Source of the DNA: Leyella lascolaii
GTDB lineage: Bacteria > Bacteroidota > Bacteroidia > Bacteroidales > Bacteroidaceae
Length of the DNA stretch: 64,000 nucleotides
NCBI RefSeq assembly: GCF_900079775.1
Contig: NZ_LT556035.1
Location: 80,048 to 144,047 of the forward strand
Direction of reading: 5' to 3'
Shown here: piece by piece, positions 27,856 to 36,432 of the stretch
How the letters are laid out: each line of letters begins with the position of its first letter
Numbering within the stretch: the stretch's first letter is position 1
Notes under the pieces: model-generated
Seen by the model: only the letters and a program-made list of their open reading frames with translations
What the model was told of the DNA's origin: nothing
Database searches by the model: none
Made by a program: the position numbers and the translations under genes

Positions 27856-28056
27856 TCAATTGTACATCTGAATGATTTTTACAGTCAATGTATCAGCCGT
27901 CTGCATATTTTTCATACTCTTTTTCATCCCGTTCATCGAGCGCAAGATACAGTTACCGTAACTGTCATACTGATAAAAGACCGACGCGGTACGCGATTGT
28001 CCGGAAACATATAGTCCCGCACTGAAAAAGGCAAGTGTAATGAACAATCTTCTCAT
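27856..28056 (-). CDS. Tiny secreted protein with a YD-like motif, perhaps a truncated gene
   Basis: A 66-residue protein with a signal peptide (MRRLFITLAFFSAGLYVSGQ) and then FYQYDSYGNCILRSMNGMKK. The Y-x-YD-x-x-GN pattern recalls YD/RHS-repeat segments and the short N-terminal regions of some Bacteroidetes secreted proteins. The end, TLTVKIIQMYN, stops where such proteins often continue, so it may be the start of a decayed larger gene. It borders the lipoprotein island. Confidence that it is expressed is modest. Confidence 0.45.
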   Translation of the reverse strand: MRRLFITLAFFSAGLYVSGQSRTASVFYQYDSYGNCILRSMNGMKKSMKNMQTADTLTVKIIQMYN

Positions 28057-28510
28057 ATCTTAAAGTTTTTAGTTATTTTATATTATAGAACTGTCAAAAA
28101 GAACGTGTGATGAGTGCTCTTCACCGGTAATACCAGCCAACTGCAAAACCGTGCATGATTACAGCATAACCGGACATGTGTTCATCATTACCGCAAATAT
28201 ACACTTTTTTCAAATACAAAGAAAGAAAATGAATGAAAATATCTGCCGTATCATAGTTATTTGAAGATGTACTGGGAGAAATCTTACTGAATGATGACAG
28301 ACAATGCGAAAAAAGGCTTCAAATCATTTACCGGCTTTTTCAAGACACGAGGCTTATGTCTATTATAATATATAAAAATGTGGTGATGTGACTATCATAT
28401 ACAGGGAAGGGCACGAGATGTAAGCCTCGGAACGTTTCATTTATGATGATGGCGCGGTGTGAGGGAAAGGTATCGACAATGAGGACACGAAGCGAAAGAC
28501 TCTTCCGCAC

Positions 28511-28910
28511 TGCATAAATATACACATATGGAAGTAAAATATTTTGACAATATGAAATCGCAAAAGAGAGTGCCGGAAACCTGTAAAAGCCGTTACGGAC
28601 AACAGTCTGCGACGTTCCGGCACACGAAATCCGGACAATGACGCCATGAAACGGGCTCTTCGGGTATACGGGAAGGGCATTATAACGGCACGAGAAAGTG
28701 CTTTCTGATGTGTAAAAGAGGCTTTTCCGCATCACGGGAAAGCCTCTTCCGCACGACCGGAACAAGTCTTTCAAGGTTCAGACATCCGTAAGACGCTGAC
28801 TATAAGGAACTTGAAAAGAGCGCTCAGAATCAGCGTATTTGCAGCCGGATAATCATGCGGACAGAACGGAGGCATTCTCGCAGAGTTGTCGATGTATAAA
28901 TATGCAATGA
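28511..28910 (+). repeat. Dispersed composite repeat, copy 2 (modules A, B, C)
   Basis: Module A at 28511-28575 (GCATAAATATACA, then AGTAAAATATTTTGACA). Module B is an inverted repeat with arms 28718-28728 and 28736-28746 around GCATCAC. Module C at 28832-28910 (GCGTATTTGCAGCCGGATAA, then CTCGCAGAGTTGTCGATGTA). The gap from 28057 to 29038 contains no convincing gene; frames over the repeats are not conserved as proteins. Confidence 0.65.
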
Positions 28911-29038
28911 CGTCTTGCCCGTGTATATTTATGCATGATGGCATCGCGCGTCTCTAACGCGCCCTATTCCGCTGTGCGTGAAAATCACCCGACCGTGACT
29001 TTTATGGCTCTGAAGAACAGATAATGACAAAAAGAAAG

Positions 29039-29072
29039 CGCGCACATGCTGAGTGATTACCGCATGTGCGCG
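29039..29072 (-). terminator. Terminator of the DUF4494-PLPBP operon
   Basis: A perfect 11-bp G+C-rich stem, CGCGCACATGC at 29039-29049 and its complement at 29062-29072, followed on the minus strand by CTTTCTTTTTG. Confidence 0.75.
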
Positions 29073-29100
29073 TTATTATTAATGTATGCTACAGTGAGGC

Positions 29101-29775
29101 TCAATATTCTCTTTCGCCGAAGATGGCAGTCCCAACCCTGACCATTGTCGAACGGCACTGCACCGCCACGTGATAGTCGTGGCTCATACCCCAGCTGCGT
29201 TCGCAGAATCTGTCGTCATCGGCAAAATACTTCTGCTTCACCTCATCGAAGAACGAGGCTGCCAGACTGAACTCCGAGCGTATCTGCCCCTCGTCGTCCA
29301 CGTTGGACGCCATCATCATAATGCCGCATATGCACACATGGTCGAGCGCGCGCCACTCGCCTTCCTCGAGCATTTTGCGGCAGTCGTCGAGCGACAGCCC
29401 GTACTTCGTGTCCTCCTCGGCAATGTGAAGCTCGAGCAGCACTTTTATGACACGGTTGTTAGCCTCAGCCTGTCGGTTGATTTCCTTCAGAAGCTTCAGC
29501 GAGTCCACAGCCTCTATCATGGCAATGTACGGCGCGATGTGCTTCACCTTGTTTGTCTGCAGATGTCCGATGAAGTGCCACTCTATGTCCTTCGGCAGGC
29601 TCTTTGCCTTAACGGCAAGTTCCTGTTCGCGGCTCTCTCCGAACACCCGCTGACCTGCGTCGTATGCCTCCATGATGCACTCTGACGGATGGAACTTGCT
29701 GATTGCCACGAGGCGCACTCCCTCAGGCAGCGCGCTCCTCACCTCGCGCAGATTGCGTGCCACGTCAGTCTCCAT
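29101..29775 (-). CDS. YggS/PLPBP-family pyridoxal-phosphate homeostasis protein
   Basis: A 224-residue single-domain TIM-barrel protein that binds PLP without known catalysis and buffers vitamin B6 pools. The PLP lysine is K27 in LVAISKFHPSE. Other family landmarks are FGESREQEL, WHFIGHLQTNK and, near the end, WGMSHDYHVAVQ and VRVGTAIFGERE. Its ATG overlaps the stop of the DUF4494 gene (TGATG). The apparent start three bases earlier is a GTG and is not preferred. Confidence 0.93.
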   Translation of the reverse strand: METDVARNLREVRSALPEGVRLVAISKFHPSECIMEAYDAGQRVFGESREQELAVKAKSLPKDIEWHFIGHLQTNKVKHIAPYIAMIEAVDSLKLLKEINRQAEANNRVIKVLLELHIAEEDTKYGLSLDDCRKMLEEGEWRALDHVCICGIMMMASNVDDEGQIRSEFSLAASFFDEVKQKYFADDDRFCERSWGMSHDYHVAVQCRSTMVRVGTAIFGEREY

Positions 29776-30281
29776 CACACAGTCTCCTCCTGAGTCTCGT
29801 ATTCGGGCTTGTCGTCGCGTTCCTCTTTCTTCAGCGGGGCGTTGTGTTCATACACGTCCATTATCTTCGTCTCGGAGATGTTGGCTATCATATAGTCTAT
29901 TGCCGAACCGTTCATCACCTCCTCAATGTTCTTCACCGCACCGTTGAAGTCGGACGCCTGCACAAGATAGTTCACGCTCGTGCGCTTCTCCTTCTCGGTC
30001 TTCTCGTCTATCGTTATGAACGTAAGCTTTGCCTTGTACCAGCGGTCGTCTGAGGCATTGTCGCTGAAAAACACCTCTCCATAAGTGGCAGGCGTTATGT
30101 TCTTCACCTCAAACTCACCGCTTATATATGGTTCCATCTCCTGTGTTATGGTTTCCTCAGCCTCTCCAAAACTCAGAGCGTCGACCACGTAGGTCTCACT
30201 CACCTTCTTCTGTCCGCCGTCTTCTGACTGACGGTCGTAGCGTACGGTTGTCTCAAACCAGTTAGTTGTTCTCGATCTCAT
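29775..30281 (-). CDS. DUF4494 protein
   Basis: A 168-residue soluble protein starting MRSRTTNWFETTVRYDRQSE, the wording of DUF4494, a Bacteroidetes family of unknown function. Two similar halves are suggested: (E)TYVVDALSFGEAEETI and VNYLVQASDFNGAVKNIEEV share a pattern of strand then helix, as in an internal duplication. The last 20 residues are charged and probably disordered. It is translationally coupled to the PLP-homeostasis gene downstream, an arrangement that may be informative, but no role is established. Confidence 0.8.
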   Translation of the reverse strand: MRSRTTNWFETTVRYDRQSEDGGQKKVSETYVVDALSFGEAEETITQEMEPYISGEFEVKNITPATYGEVFFSDNASDDRWYKAKLTFITIDEKTEKEKRTSVNYLVQASDFNGAVKNIEEVMNGSAIDYMIANISETKIMDVYEHNAPLKKEERDDKPEYETQEETV

Positions 30282-30322
30282 ATACTTATTATAAATGTTA
30301 TACTATACTTTTCTTCCGGCGG

Positions 30323-30330
30323 CAAAAGTA
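30323..30330 (-). promoter_or_regulatory. -7 element of the DUF4494-PLPBP operon
   Basis: Minus-strand TACTTTTG followed by CCGCC, 42 bases upstream of the DUF4494 start. Confidence 0.6.
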
Positions 30331-30434
30331 GCAATTAATTCCGAAAAACGCATAACGAAAAATACGAAATGCGGACATCTGGCAATAAAATCGTAAAAAA
30401 ACCATGAGGCACTGGCTAATATAAATTTATTTAT

Positions 30435-30442
30435 TAACTTTG
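30435..30442 (+). promoter_or_regulatory. -7 element of the aminotransferase-permease operon
   Basis: TAACTTTG followed by C, 29 bases upstream of the aminotransferase ATG; the upstream element is degenerate (CTG). Confidence 0.6.
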
Positions 30443-30470
30443 CGGATAAATAAAAACTTACAACTGTACA

Positions 30471-31676
30471 ATGCCGGAAATATCAATCAGGGGACTTGAA
30501 ATGCCCGAATCGCCTATCAGAAAGCTTGCACCGCTGGCTGCCGATGCGAGAAAACGGGGCATAAAGGTCTATCATCTCAATATAGGACAGCCCGACCTGC
30601 CCACACCTCAGGTGGGTCTGGACGCGCTGAAGCACATTGACCGCACCGTGCTGGAGTACTCTCCGTCGCAGGGCATACGGTCATACAGGGAGAAACTCAC
30701 AAAGTATTACAAAAGGTTCAACATCAATGTAGACGCCGACGACATCATCATTACAGCCGGAGGCTCCGAGGCTGTGTTGTTCGCTTTCATGTCGTGCCTC
30801 AACCCGGGCGACGAGATAATAATCCCGGAACCGGCATACGCCAACTACATGGCGTTCGCCATATCGGCTGGAGCGAAGATACGCACCATCGCGACAACCA
30901 TAGAGGAAGGGTTCTCACTGCCGAAGGTGGAGAAGTTCGAGGAGCTTATCAACGAGCATACGCGCGCCATCATGATATGCAACCCCAACAATCCGACAGG
31001 CTATCTGTACACCCGTAGGGAAATGAACCAGATACGCGACCTGGTGAAAAAGTACGACCTGTATCTTTTCTCGGATGAGGTCTACCGCGAATACATCTAC
31101 ACCGGCTCGCCCTACATCAGCGCATGCCATCTTGAAGGCATCGAACAGAATGTCCTGCTGATAGACTCCGTGTCTAAAAGATACAGCGAGTGCGGTATAA
31201 GAATAGGCGCGCTGATAACAAAGAACGCCGAGGTGAGAGCCGCCGTGATGAAACTGTGTCAGGCACGTCTGTCACCGCCGCTAATAGGACAGATAGTGGC
31301 TGAGGCGTCGCTCGACGCGCCTGAGGAATATTACCGCGACGTTTACGATGAATATGTTGAACGGCGCAAATGCCTCATCGACGGGCTTAACCGCATACCC
31401 GGAGTATATTCTCCGATACCCATGGGGGCTTTCTACACGGTGGCAAAACTGCCCGTAGACAGTTCGGAGGACTTCTGCCGCTGGTGTCTTGAAGAGTTCT
31501 CTTATGAAGGAGAGACGGTGATGCTTGCCCCTGCAGCAGGTTTCTACACCACACCGGGAGCCGGCAACAACGAGGTGAGAATAGCTTACGTACTGAAAAA
31601 AGAAGATCTGGAGCGTGCCCTCATTGTCCTGAGAAAGGCTCTTGAGGCTTATCCGGGACGCACTGACGACAAATAG
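30471..31676 (+). CDS. PLP-dependent class I/II aminotransferase
   Basis: A 401-residue fold-type I aminotransferase of the aspartate family. Visible: HLNIGQPDLPTP near the N-terminus, the PLP-phosphate region TAGGSEAVLFAF, NPNNPTGYLY, SDEVYREYIY, and the Schiff-base lysine K236 in DSVSKRYSECGIRIG. The C-terminal substrate-carboxylate Arg appears in NNEVRIAYV. Which amino acid it uses cannot be decided from sequence. It abuts the permease gene with no intergenic bases, so the two are co-transcribed. Confidence 0.9.
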   Translation: MPEISIRGLEMPESPIRKLAPLAADARKRGIKVYHLNIGQPDLPTPQVGLDALKHIDRTVLEYSPSQGIRSYREKLTKYYKRFNINVDADDIIITAGGSEAVLFAFMSCLNPGDEIIIPEPAYANYMAFAISAGAKIRTIATTIEEGFSLPKVEKFEELINEHTRAIMICNPNNPTGYLYTRREMNQIRDLVKKYDLYLFSDEVYREYIYTGSPYISACHLEGIEQNVLLIDSVSKRYSECGIRIGALITKNAEVRAAVMKLCQARLSPPLIGQIVAEASLDAPEEYYRDVYDEYVERRKCLIDGLNRIPGVYSPIPMGAFYTVAKLPVDSSEDFCRWCLEEFSYEGETVMLAPAAGFYTTPGAGNNEVRIAYVLKKEDLERALIVLRKALEAYPGRTDDK

Positions 31677-32927
31677 ATGAATCTGCCTCTTTTCATATCC
31701 AGACGCATATATTCCGCACAGGAGAACGACAGGCGCAAGGTCTCACGTCCTGCCATACGCATTGCCACAGCCGGTGTGGCAATAGGGCTGGCTGTGATGA
31801 TTGTCAGTGTGAGCGTGGTGTTCGGATTCAAGCACACCATACGCGACAAGATTGTGGGGTTCGGAAGCCACATACAGGTGGCTGACTTCATGACATTGCA
31901 GACATCGGAGACGCAGCCCATACAGATGGACGACTCGGTAATGAATGTTCTCAGGAAGCAGCCGGGCGTGAAGCATGTGCAACGCTATGCCATGACGCAG
32001 GGCATACTGAAGACCGACAACGAGTTTCTTGGAGTGATGTTCAAAGGTGTGGGACCGGAGTTCGACTCCACATTCATACATAAAAACATGCTTGAAGGCA
32101 GCATTCCGAAGTTTTCCGACAAGAAGAGCGGTAACCGGATACTCATCTCCAAGGCTATGTCGGACAAGCTCGGACTGAAATGCGGAGAAAGGATATTCGC
32201 ATACTTCATCAATCAGGACGGTGTAAGAATGAGACGGTTCACCGTTTCGGGAATATACCGCACCAATCTTACGCAATACGACAACACAATATGCTTCACC
32301 GATTTATATACCACCGTGAAGCTCAACGGATGGAATGAGAACACTGCGACGGGAGCGGAAATATCAGTGAACGACTTCGACCGCATGAAGGAAACGGAGG
32401 ACGCAATAAGCAGGAACGTCAACCGCACCACCGACAGCTACGGTCATACATACACGTCGAAGAACATAAAGGAGCTCAACCGTCAGATTTTCTCATGGCT
32501 CGAACTGCTCGACCTGAATGTCTGGATTATACTTGCCATAATGACAGCTGTGGCAGGTGTGACCATGATTTCGGGTCTGCTGATCATCATTCTTGAGCGG
32601 ACCTCGATGATAGGCCTGCTCAAAGCCCTCGGAGCACGCAACAGAATGATAAGGCATACATTCCTATGGTTCGCCACATTCATCATAGGCAAAGGACTGA
32701 TAATTGGCAACATACTCGGCATTGGCATAATTCTGCTGCAAAAACTTACGGGATTCGCCAAGCTCGACCCAGCCACATACTATGTGAATACCGTTCCTGC
32801 CGAACTCAACCCGCTTGTCATTCTCATGCTCAACGCCATGACCATGCTTGTCTGCATCTTTGTGCTGACAGCTCCAAGCTATCTCATCGCGCATATTCAT
32901 CCGGCAAGGTCAATGCGCTACGAATAA
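31677..32927 (+). CDS. LolC/LolE-type ABC transporter permease (FtsX-like)
   Basis: A 416-residue inner-membrane protein. A transmembrane helix after the basic start (AGVAIGLAVMIVSVSVVFGF) is followed by a large periplasmic MacB-like domain (about residues 50-260). Three C-terminal helices follow, with the FtsX signature LLIIILERTSMIGLLKALGA. This is the layout of LolC/LolE, which extract lipoproteins for transfer to the outer membrane, fitting a lipoprotein-rich Bacteroidete. No ATPase gene is adjacent. Starts immediately at the aminotransferase stop (TAGATG). Confidence 0.85.
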   Translation: MNLPLFISRRIYSAQENDRRKVSRPAIRIATAGVAIGLAVMIVSVSVVFGFKHTIRDKIVGFGSHIQVADFMTLQTSETQPIQMDDSVMNVLRKQPGVKHVQRYAMTQGILKTDNEFLGVMFKGVGPEFDSTFIHKNMLEGSIPKFSDKKSGNRILISKAMSDKLGLKCGERIFAYFINQDGVRMRRFTVSGIYRTNLTQYDNTICFTDLYTTVKLNGWNENTATGAEISVNDFDRMKETEDAISRNVNRTTDSYGHTYTSKNIKELNRQIFSWLELLDLNVWIILAIMTAVAGVTMISGLLIIILERTSMIGLLKALGARNRMIRHTFLWFATFIIGKGLIIGNILGIGIILLQKLTGFAKLDPATYYVNTVPAELNPLVILMLNAMTMLVCIFVLTAPSYLIAHIHPARSMRYE

Positions 32928-32963
32928 TTAGCCGGATGCCAAAACAAAAATTGCACAAAACTT

Positions 32964-32994
32964 TTGGGGATGTGCAGATAAGATATTATCTTTG
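32964..32994 (+). promoter_or_regulatory. Promoter of the acyl-CoA synthetase pair
   Basis: TTG at 32964-32966, a 20-base spacer and TATCTTTG at 32987-32994, about 24 bases before the first ligase gene. Confidence 0.75.
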
Positions 32995-33017
32995 CACACA
33001 AATATGAATTCTGTGCA

Positions 33018-34691
33018 ATGGAACAAATACCAAGCTTCAACTCGTATATTGAACGAAGTATAATAGACAACTGGGACAGAGACGCCCTGACGGACTATAA
33101 AGGTGTTACACTGCAATTCCATGATGTGGCAAGAAAGATTGAGAAGCTGCACATCATGTTCGAAAACAGCGGAGTACAACGCGGAGATAAAATCGCCATG
33201 TGCGGACGAAACAGCAGCAACTGGGGCGTGGCACTGCTTGCCACACTGACATACGGTGCTGTTGCCGTGCCCATACAGCATGAGTTCACACCTGACCAGA
33301 TATATAACATTGTAAACCACAGCGATGCCAAGATTCTTTTTGTAGGCGACATCGTGGCGACAACGATAGATCCGGAGGAGATGCCAAACCTTGAAGGCAT
33401 CATATACATTCCTGATTACTCACTCGTAATATCAAGGACAGAAAAGCTGTCGTATGCCAGAGAGCACCTCAATGAGATGTTCGGGAAGAAATACCCGAAA
33501 TATTTCCGTAAGGAACATCTGCATTATTATAAGGAGCAAAGCCCTGACGAACTTGCCATGATCAATTACACAAGCGGTACGACCGGATTTTCCAAAGGCG
33601 TGATGCTGCCCTACCGGGCAATCTGGGGCAACCTTGACCACATTCTTTTTAAACTGAAGGACAAAGTGAAACCTGGCGGCAACATAGTGTGTACACTGCC
33701 TATGGCTCACATGTACGGACTTGCGGTCGAATTCTTCTTCGGATTCCTCAACGGCTGCCACCTTTATTTCCTGACACGCCTTCCGTCTCCTACACTTATA
33801 GCTGAGACGTTCGCGGAAATAAAACCGTCAATCATCGTGACCGTGCCTTTGGTCGCCGAGAAGATAATCAGAAAGAAAATACTTCCTGTAGTACAGACAA
33901 ACAGAATGCGTCTGCTTCTCAACATGCCGGTAATAAGCAAGAAAGTGAAGCAGAAAATACGCGAGCAGGTGCTCGAGGTGTTCGGAGGCAAAGCCTATGA
34001 AATGGTTGTCGGAGGCGCTCCCATCAACCAAAGCATCGAGACATTCCTGCAAAGTATCGACTTCCCTCTGACCATAGCATACGGCACGACAGAGACAGCA
34101 CCGCTCATAGCATTCTCTGACCAGAGCGAGTATGAGCTGTTTTCATGCGGTAAAATCGTAAGGCACATGGAAATGAAGATAAACAGCAGCGATCCGGAAA
34201 ACATTCCGGGCGAGCTGCTCGTTAAAGGTACGAACCTCATGCTCGGATATTATAAGAACGAGGAAGCTACCAAAGAGGTTATTGACGAGGACGGATGGTT
34301 CCACACAGGAGACCGTGCCACAATGAGCAGCGACGGACACATATATATTAAAGGACGCATAAAGAACATGCTCCTCGGTGCAAACGGGCAGAACATCTAT
34401 CCTGAAGAAATAGAAGACAAGCTCAATTCCATGACAATGGTAAACGAGAGTCTTGTTGTGCAACACGGCAACCAGCTTGTAGGACTTGTGTATCCGGACA
34501 TGGAAGAGGCACAGGCTATGGGATTCAATGAAGACGACCTAAAAAACATTATGGAGCAGAACAGGCTGGAGCTAAACACACTTATACCTCCATTCTGTAA
34601 GATTTCAGAAATAAGAATACATAACGAGGAGTTTAAGAAAACGCCTAAAAAAAGTATAAAACGCTATCTTTACAAGATACAGGACACATGA
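33018..34691 (+). CDS. AMP-dependent acyl-CoA/acyl-ACP synthetase, copy 1
   Basis: A 557-residue ANL-superfamily adenylating enzyme. Motifs in order: the ATP loop NYTSGTTGFSKGVMLPYR, the acyl-pocket segment TIAYGTTETAPLIAF, GWFHTGDRATMS, and KGRIKNMLLGANGQNIYPEE, ending with the catalytic lysine in KKTPKKSIKRYLY. These enzymes activate a fatty or other carboxylic acid as acyl-AMP and then as a thioester; chain length is unknown. The next gene is a close paralogue starting 46 bases later, probably on the same transcript. Confidence 0.9.
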   Translation: MEQIPSFNSYIERSIIDNWDRDALTDYKGVTLQFHDVARKIEKLHIMFENSGVQRGDKIAMCGRNSSNWGVALLATLTYGAVAVPIQHEFTPDQIYNIVNHSDAKILFVGDIVATTIDPEEMPNLEGIIYIPDYSLVISRTEKLSYAREHLNEMFGKKYPKYFRKEHLHYYKEQSPDELAMINYTSGTTGFSKGVMLPYRAIWGNLDHILFKLKDKVKPGGNIVCTLPMAHMYGLAVEFFFGFLNGCHLYFLTRLPSPTLIAETFAEIKPSIIVTVPLVAEKIIRKKILPVVQTNRMRLLLNMPVISKKVKQKIREQVLEVFGGKAYEMVVGGAPINQSIETFLQSIDFPLTIAYGTTETAPLIAFSDQSEYELFSCGKIVRHMEMKINSSDPENIPGELLVKGTNLMLGYYKNEEATKEVIDEDGWFHTGDRATMSSDGHIYIKGRIKNMLLGANGQNIYPEEIEDKLNSMTMVNESLVVQHGNQLVGLVYPDMEEAQAMGFNEDDLKNIMEQNRLELNTLIPPFCKISEIRIHNEEFKKTPKKSIKRYLYKIQDT

Positions 34692-34737
34692 CAGATACCT
34701 AAACTGCATTTGTTCAAAACAATAAAAAAGACTCAAT

Positions 34738-36399
34738 ATGGAAACACCCTCATTCAACCGGCTTATCGAACAGAACATTGTCGATAACTGGAACCTTGAT
34801 GCCCTGACAGACTACAAAGGCTTTACGCTACAGACGCACGATGTGGCGAGGAAAATAGAAAAGCTCCACATATTGTTTGAAAACAGCGGTGTGGAGAAAG
34901 GAGACAAGATTGCACTGTGCGGAAGAAACAGCACTCATTGGGCTGTAGCGTTTCTCGCGACACTCACATATGGCGCAATCGCAGTACCAATATTACATGA
35001 ATTCACAGCCGAACAGATTCACCACATTGTAAACCACAGCGGAGCAAAACTGCTGTTCGCAGGTGACGTGGTCGCGACAATAATAGACGGAGACAAGATG
35101 CCGGGGATTGAGGGCATCATATTCATACCTGATTATTCCCTGAAACTGTCAAGGACAGAGAAACTGACATACGCCCGCGAGCATCTGAACGAGATGTTCG
35201 GAAAGAAATATCCGAAATATTTCCGCAAGCAACACGTTAATTATTACAAGGAACAAAGCCCGGATGAACTTGCCGTAATAAATTACACAAGCGGTACGAC
35301 AGGCTTTTCTAAAGGTGTCATGATTCCTTACCGTGCCATGTGGAGCAACTACGACTTCGCGGAAAGTGTTCTCGGCAACAAGCTCAAAAAGGGAGACAAT
35401 GTGATAAGCATATTGCCGATGGCACACATGTATGGTATGGCATTTGAATTCATATTCGAATTTCTGCATGGCTGCCACATCTTCTATCTCACACGTGTAC
35501 CCAGCCCCGCGATAATAGCACAGGCGTTCACGGATGTGAAACCCAAAATCATCATCTCAGTACCTCTTATCATTGAGAAGATAATACGCAAGAAGGTATT
35601 TCCCAAGATACAGAACAACCGGATGCGGATTCTACTCAACATGCCATACGTAAGCAAAAAGGTAAACCGCAAGATATGCGAACAGGTGACTAACGCATTC
35701 GGGAACAACTTTTACGAAATAATAATAGGAGGAGCCGCCTTCAACCAGGAGGTGGAATCGTTCCTTAAAAAGATTGATTTTCCATACACAGTAGGATACG
35801 GCTCAACAGAATGCGCGCCGATCATATGCTACTCTGACTACAAGACATTTGTTCCCGGATCATGCGGTCGCGCGGTCGTTCACATGGAAGTGAAGATTGA
35901 CAGTCCCGATCCGGAAAATATTCCTGGAGAGATTCTTGCAAGAGGAATGAATGTAATGCTTGGCTATTATAAAAACGAGGAAGCCACAAGAGAGACCATC
36001 GATAAAGAAGGATGGTATCACACAGGCGACCTCGGCACGATGGACAAGGACGGCAACGTGTTCATTAAAGGACGCTCAAAGAACATGCTGCTCGGTGCAA
36101 ACGGGCAGAACATTTTTCCGGAAGAGATTGAGGATAAGCTGAATTCATTGCCGATGGTCAACGAAAGTCTCATCATACAAAAGGGCGAATCGCTTGTAGG
36201 ACTCGTATATCCAGACTATGATGAAGCACACTCCATGGGACTGTCGGATGAAGATCTTGAACAGATAATGGAACAGAACCGGCAGAGTCTCAACGAGTCC
36301 TTACCCGCCTATTGCAGACTTTCCTCGATAAGACTACATACTGAAGAATTTGAGAAAACACCTAAAAAAAGTATCAAAAGATATCTTTATACAGAGTAA
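34738..36399 (+). CDS. AMP-dependent acyl-CoA/acyl-ACP synthetase, copy 2
   Basis: A 553-residue paralogue of the preceding enzyme, aligning over its whole length (for example DNWNLDALTDYKGFTLQTHD against DNWDRDALTDYKGVTLQFHD). It keeps NYTSGTTGFSKGVMIPYR, TVGYGSTECAPIICY, GWYHTGDLGTMD and the terminal KKSIKRYLY. The difference in the pocket motif (GSTECAP versus GTTETAP) could alter substrate choice, which is inference. The stop codon lies at the base of the hairpin shared with the converging crp-type gene. Confidence 0.9.
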   Translation: METPSFNRLIEQNIVDNWNLDALTDYKGFTLQTHDVARKIEKLHILFENSGVEKGDKIALCGRNSTHWAVAFLATLTYGAIAVPILHEFTAEQIHHIVNHSGAKLLFAGDVVATIIDGDKMPGIEGIIFIPDYSLKLSRTEKLTYAREHLNEMFGKKYPKYFRKQHVNYYKEQSPDELAVINYTSGTTGFSKGVMIPYRAMWSNYDFAESVLGNKLKKGDNVISILPMAHMYGMAFEFIFEFLHGCHIFYLTRVPSPAIIAQAFTDVKPKIIISVPLIIEKIIRKKVFPKIQNNRMRILLNMPYVSKKVNRKICEQVTNAFGNNFYEIIIGGAAFNQEVESFLKKIDFPYTVGYGSTECAPIICYSDYKTFVPGSCGRAVVHMEVKIDSPDPENIPGEILARGMNVMLGYYKNEEATRETIDKEGWYHTGDLGTMDKDGNVFIKGRSKNMLLGANGQNIFPEEIEDKLNSLPMVNESLIIQKGESLVGLVYPDYDEAHSMGLSDEDLEQIMEQNRQSLNESLPAYCRLSSIRLHTEEFEKTPKKSIKRYLYTE

Positions 36400-36432
36400 G
36401 GGCGGTGCCGGGACTATCCCGGCATTGCCCTT
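36398..36432 (+). terminator. Hairpin between converging genes; its loop is the crp stop codon
   Basis: A 16-bp stem, 36398-36413 pairing with 36417-36432, with two G-U wobbles in plus-strand RNA. The three-base loop CTA is TAG on the minus strand, the stop codon of the Crp-type gene. No T run follows on either side. The wobbles become C-A mismatches in the minus-strand RNA, so the structure favours the plus direction. Confidence 0.65.

Noticed and set aside
28340-28774. 144-codon minus-strand frame, and a similar 68-codon frame at 43745-43951
   Set aside because: They share a peptide like MRKSLF(H/Y)T only because both cover module B of the dispersed repeat. No signal, domain or promoter supports coding.
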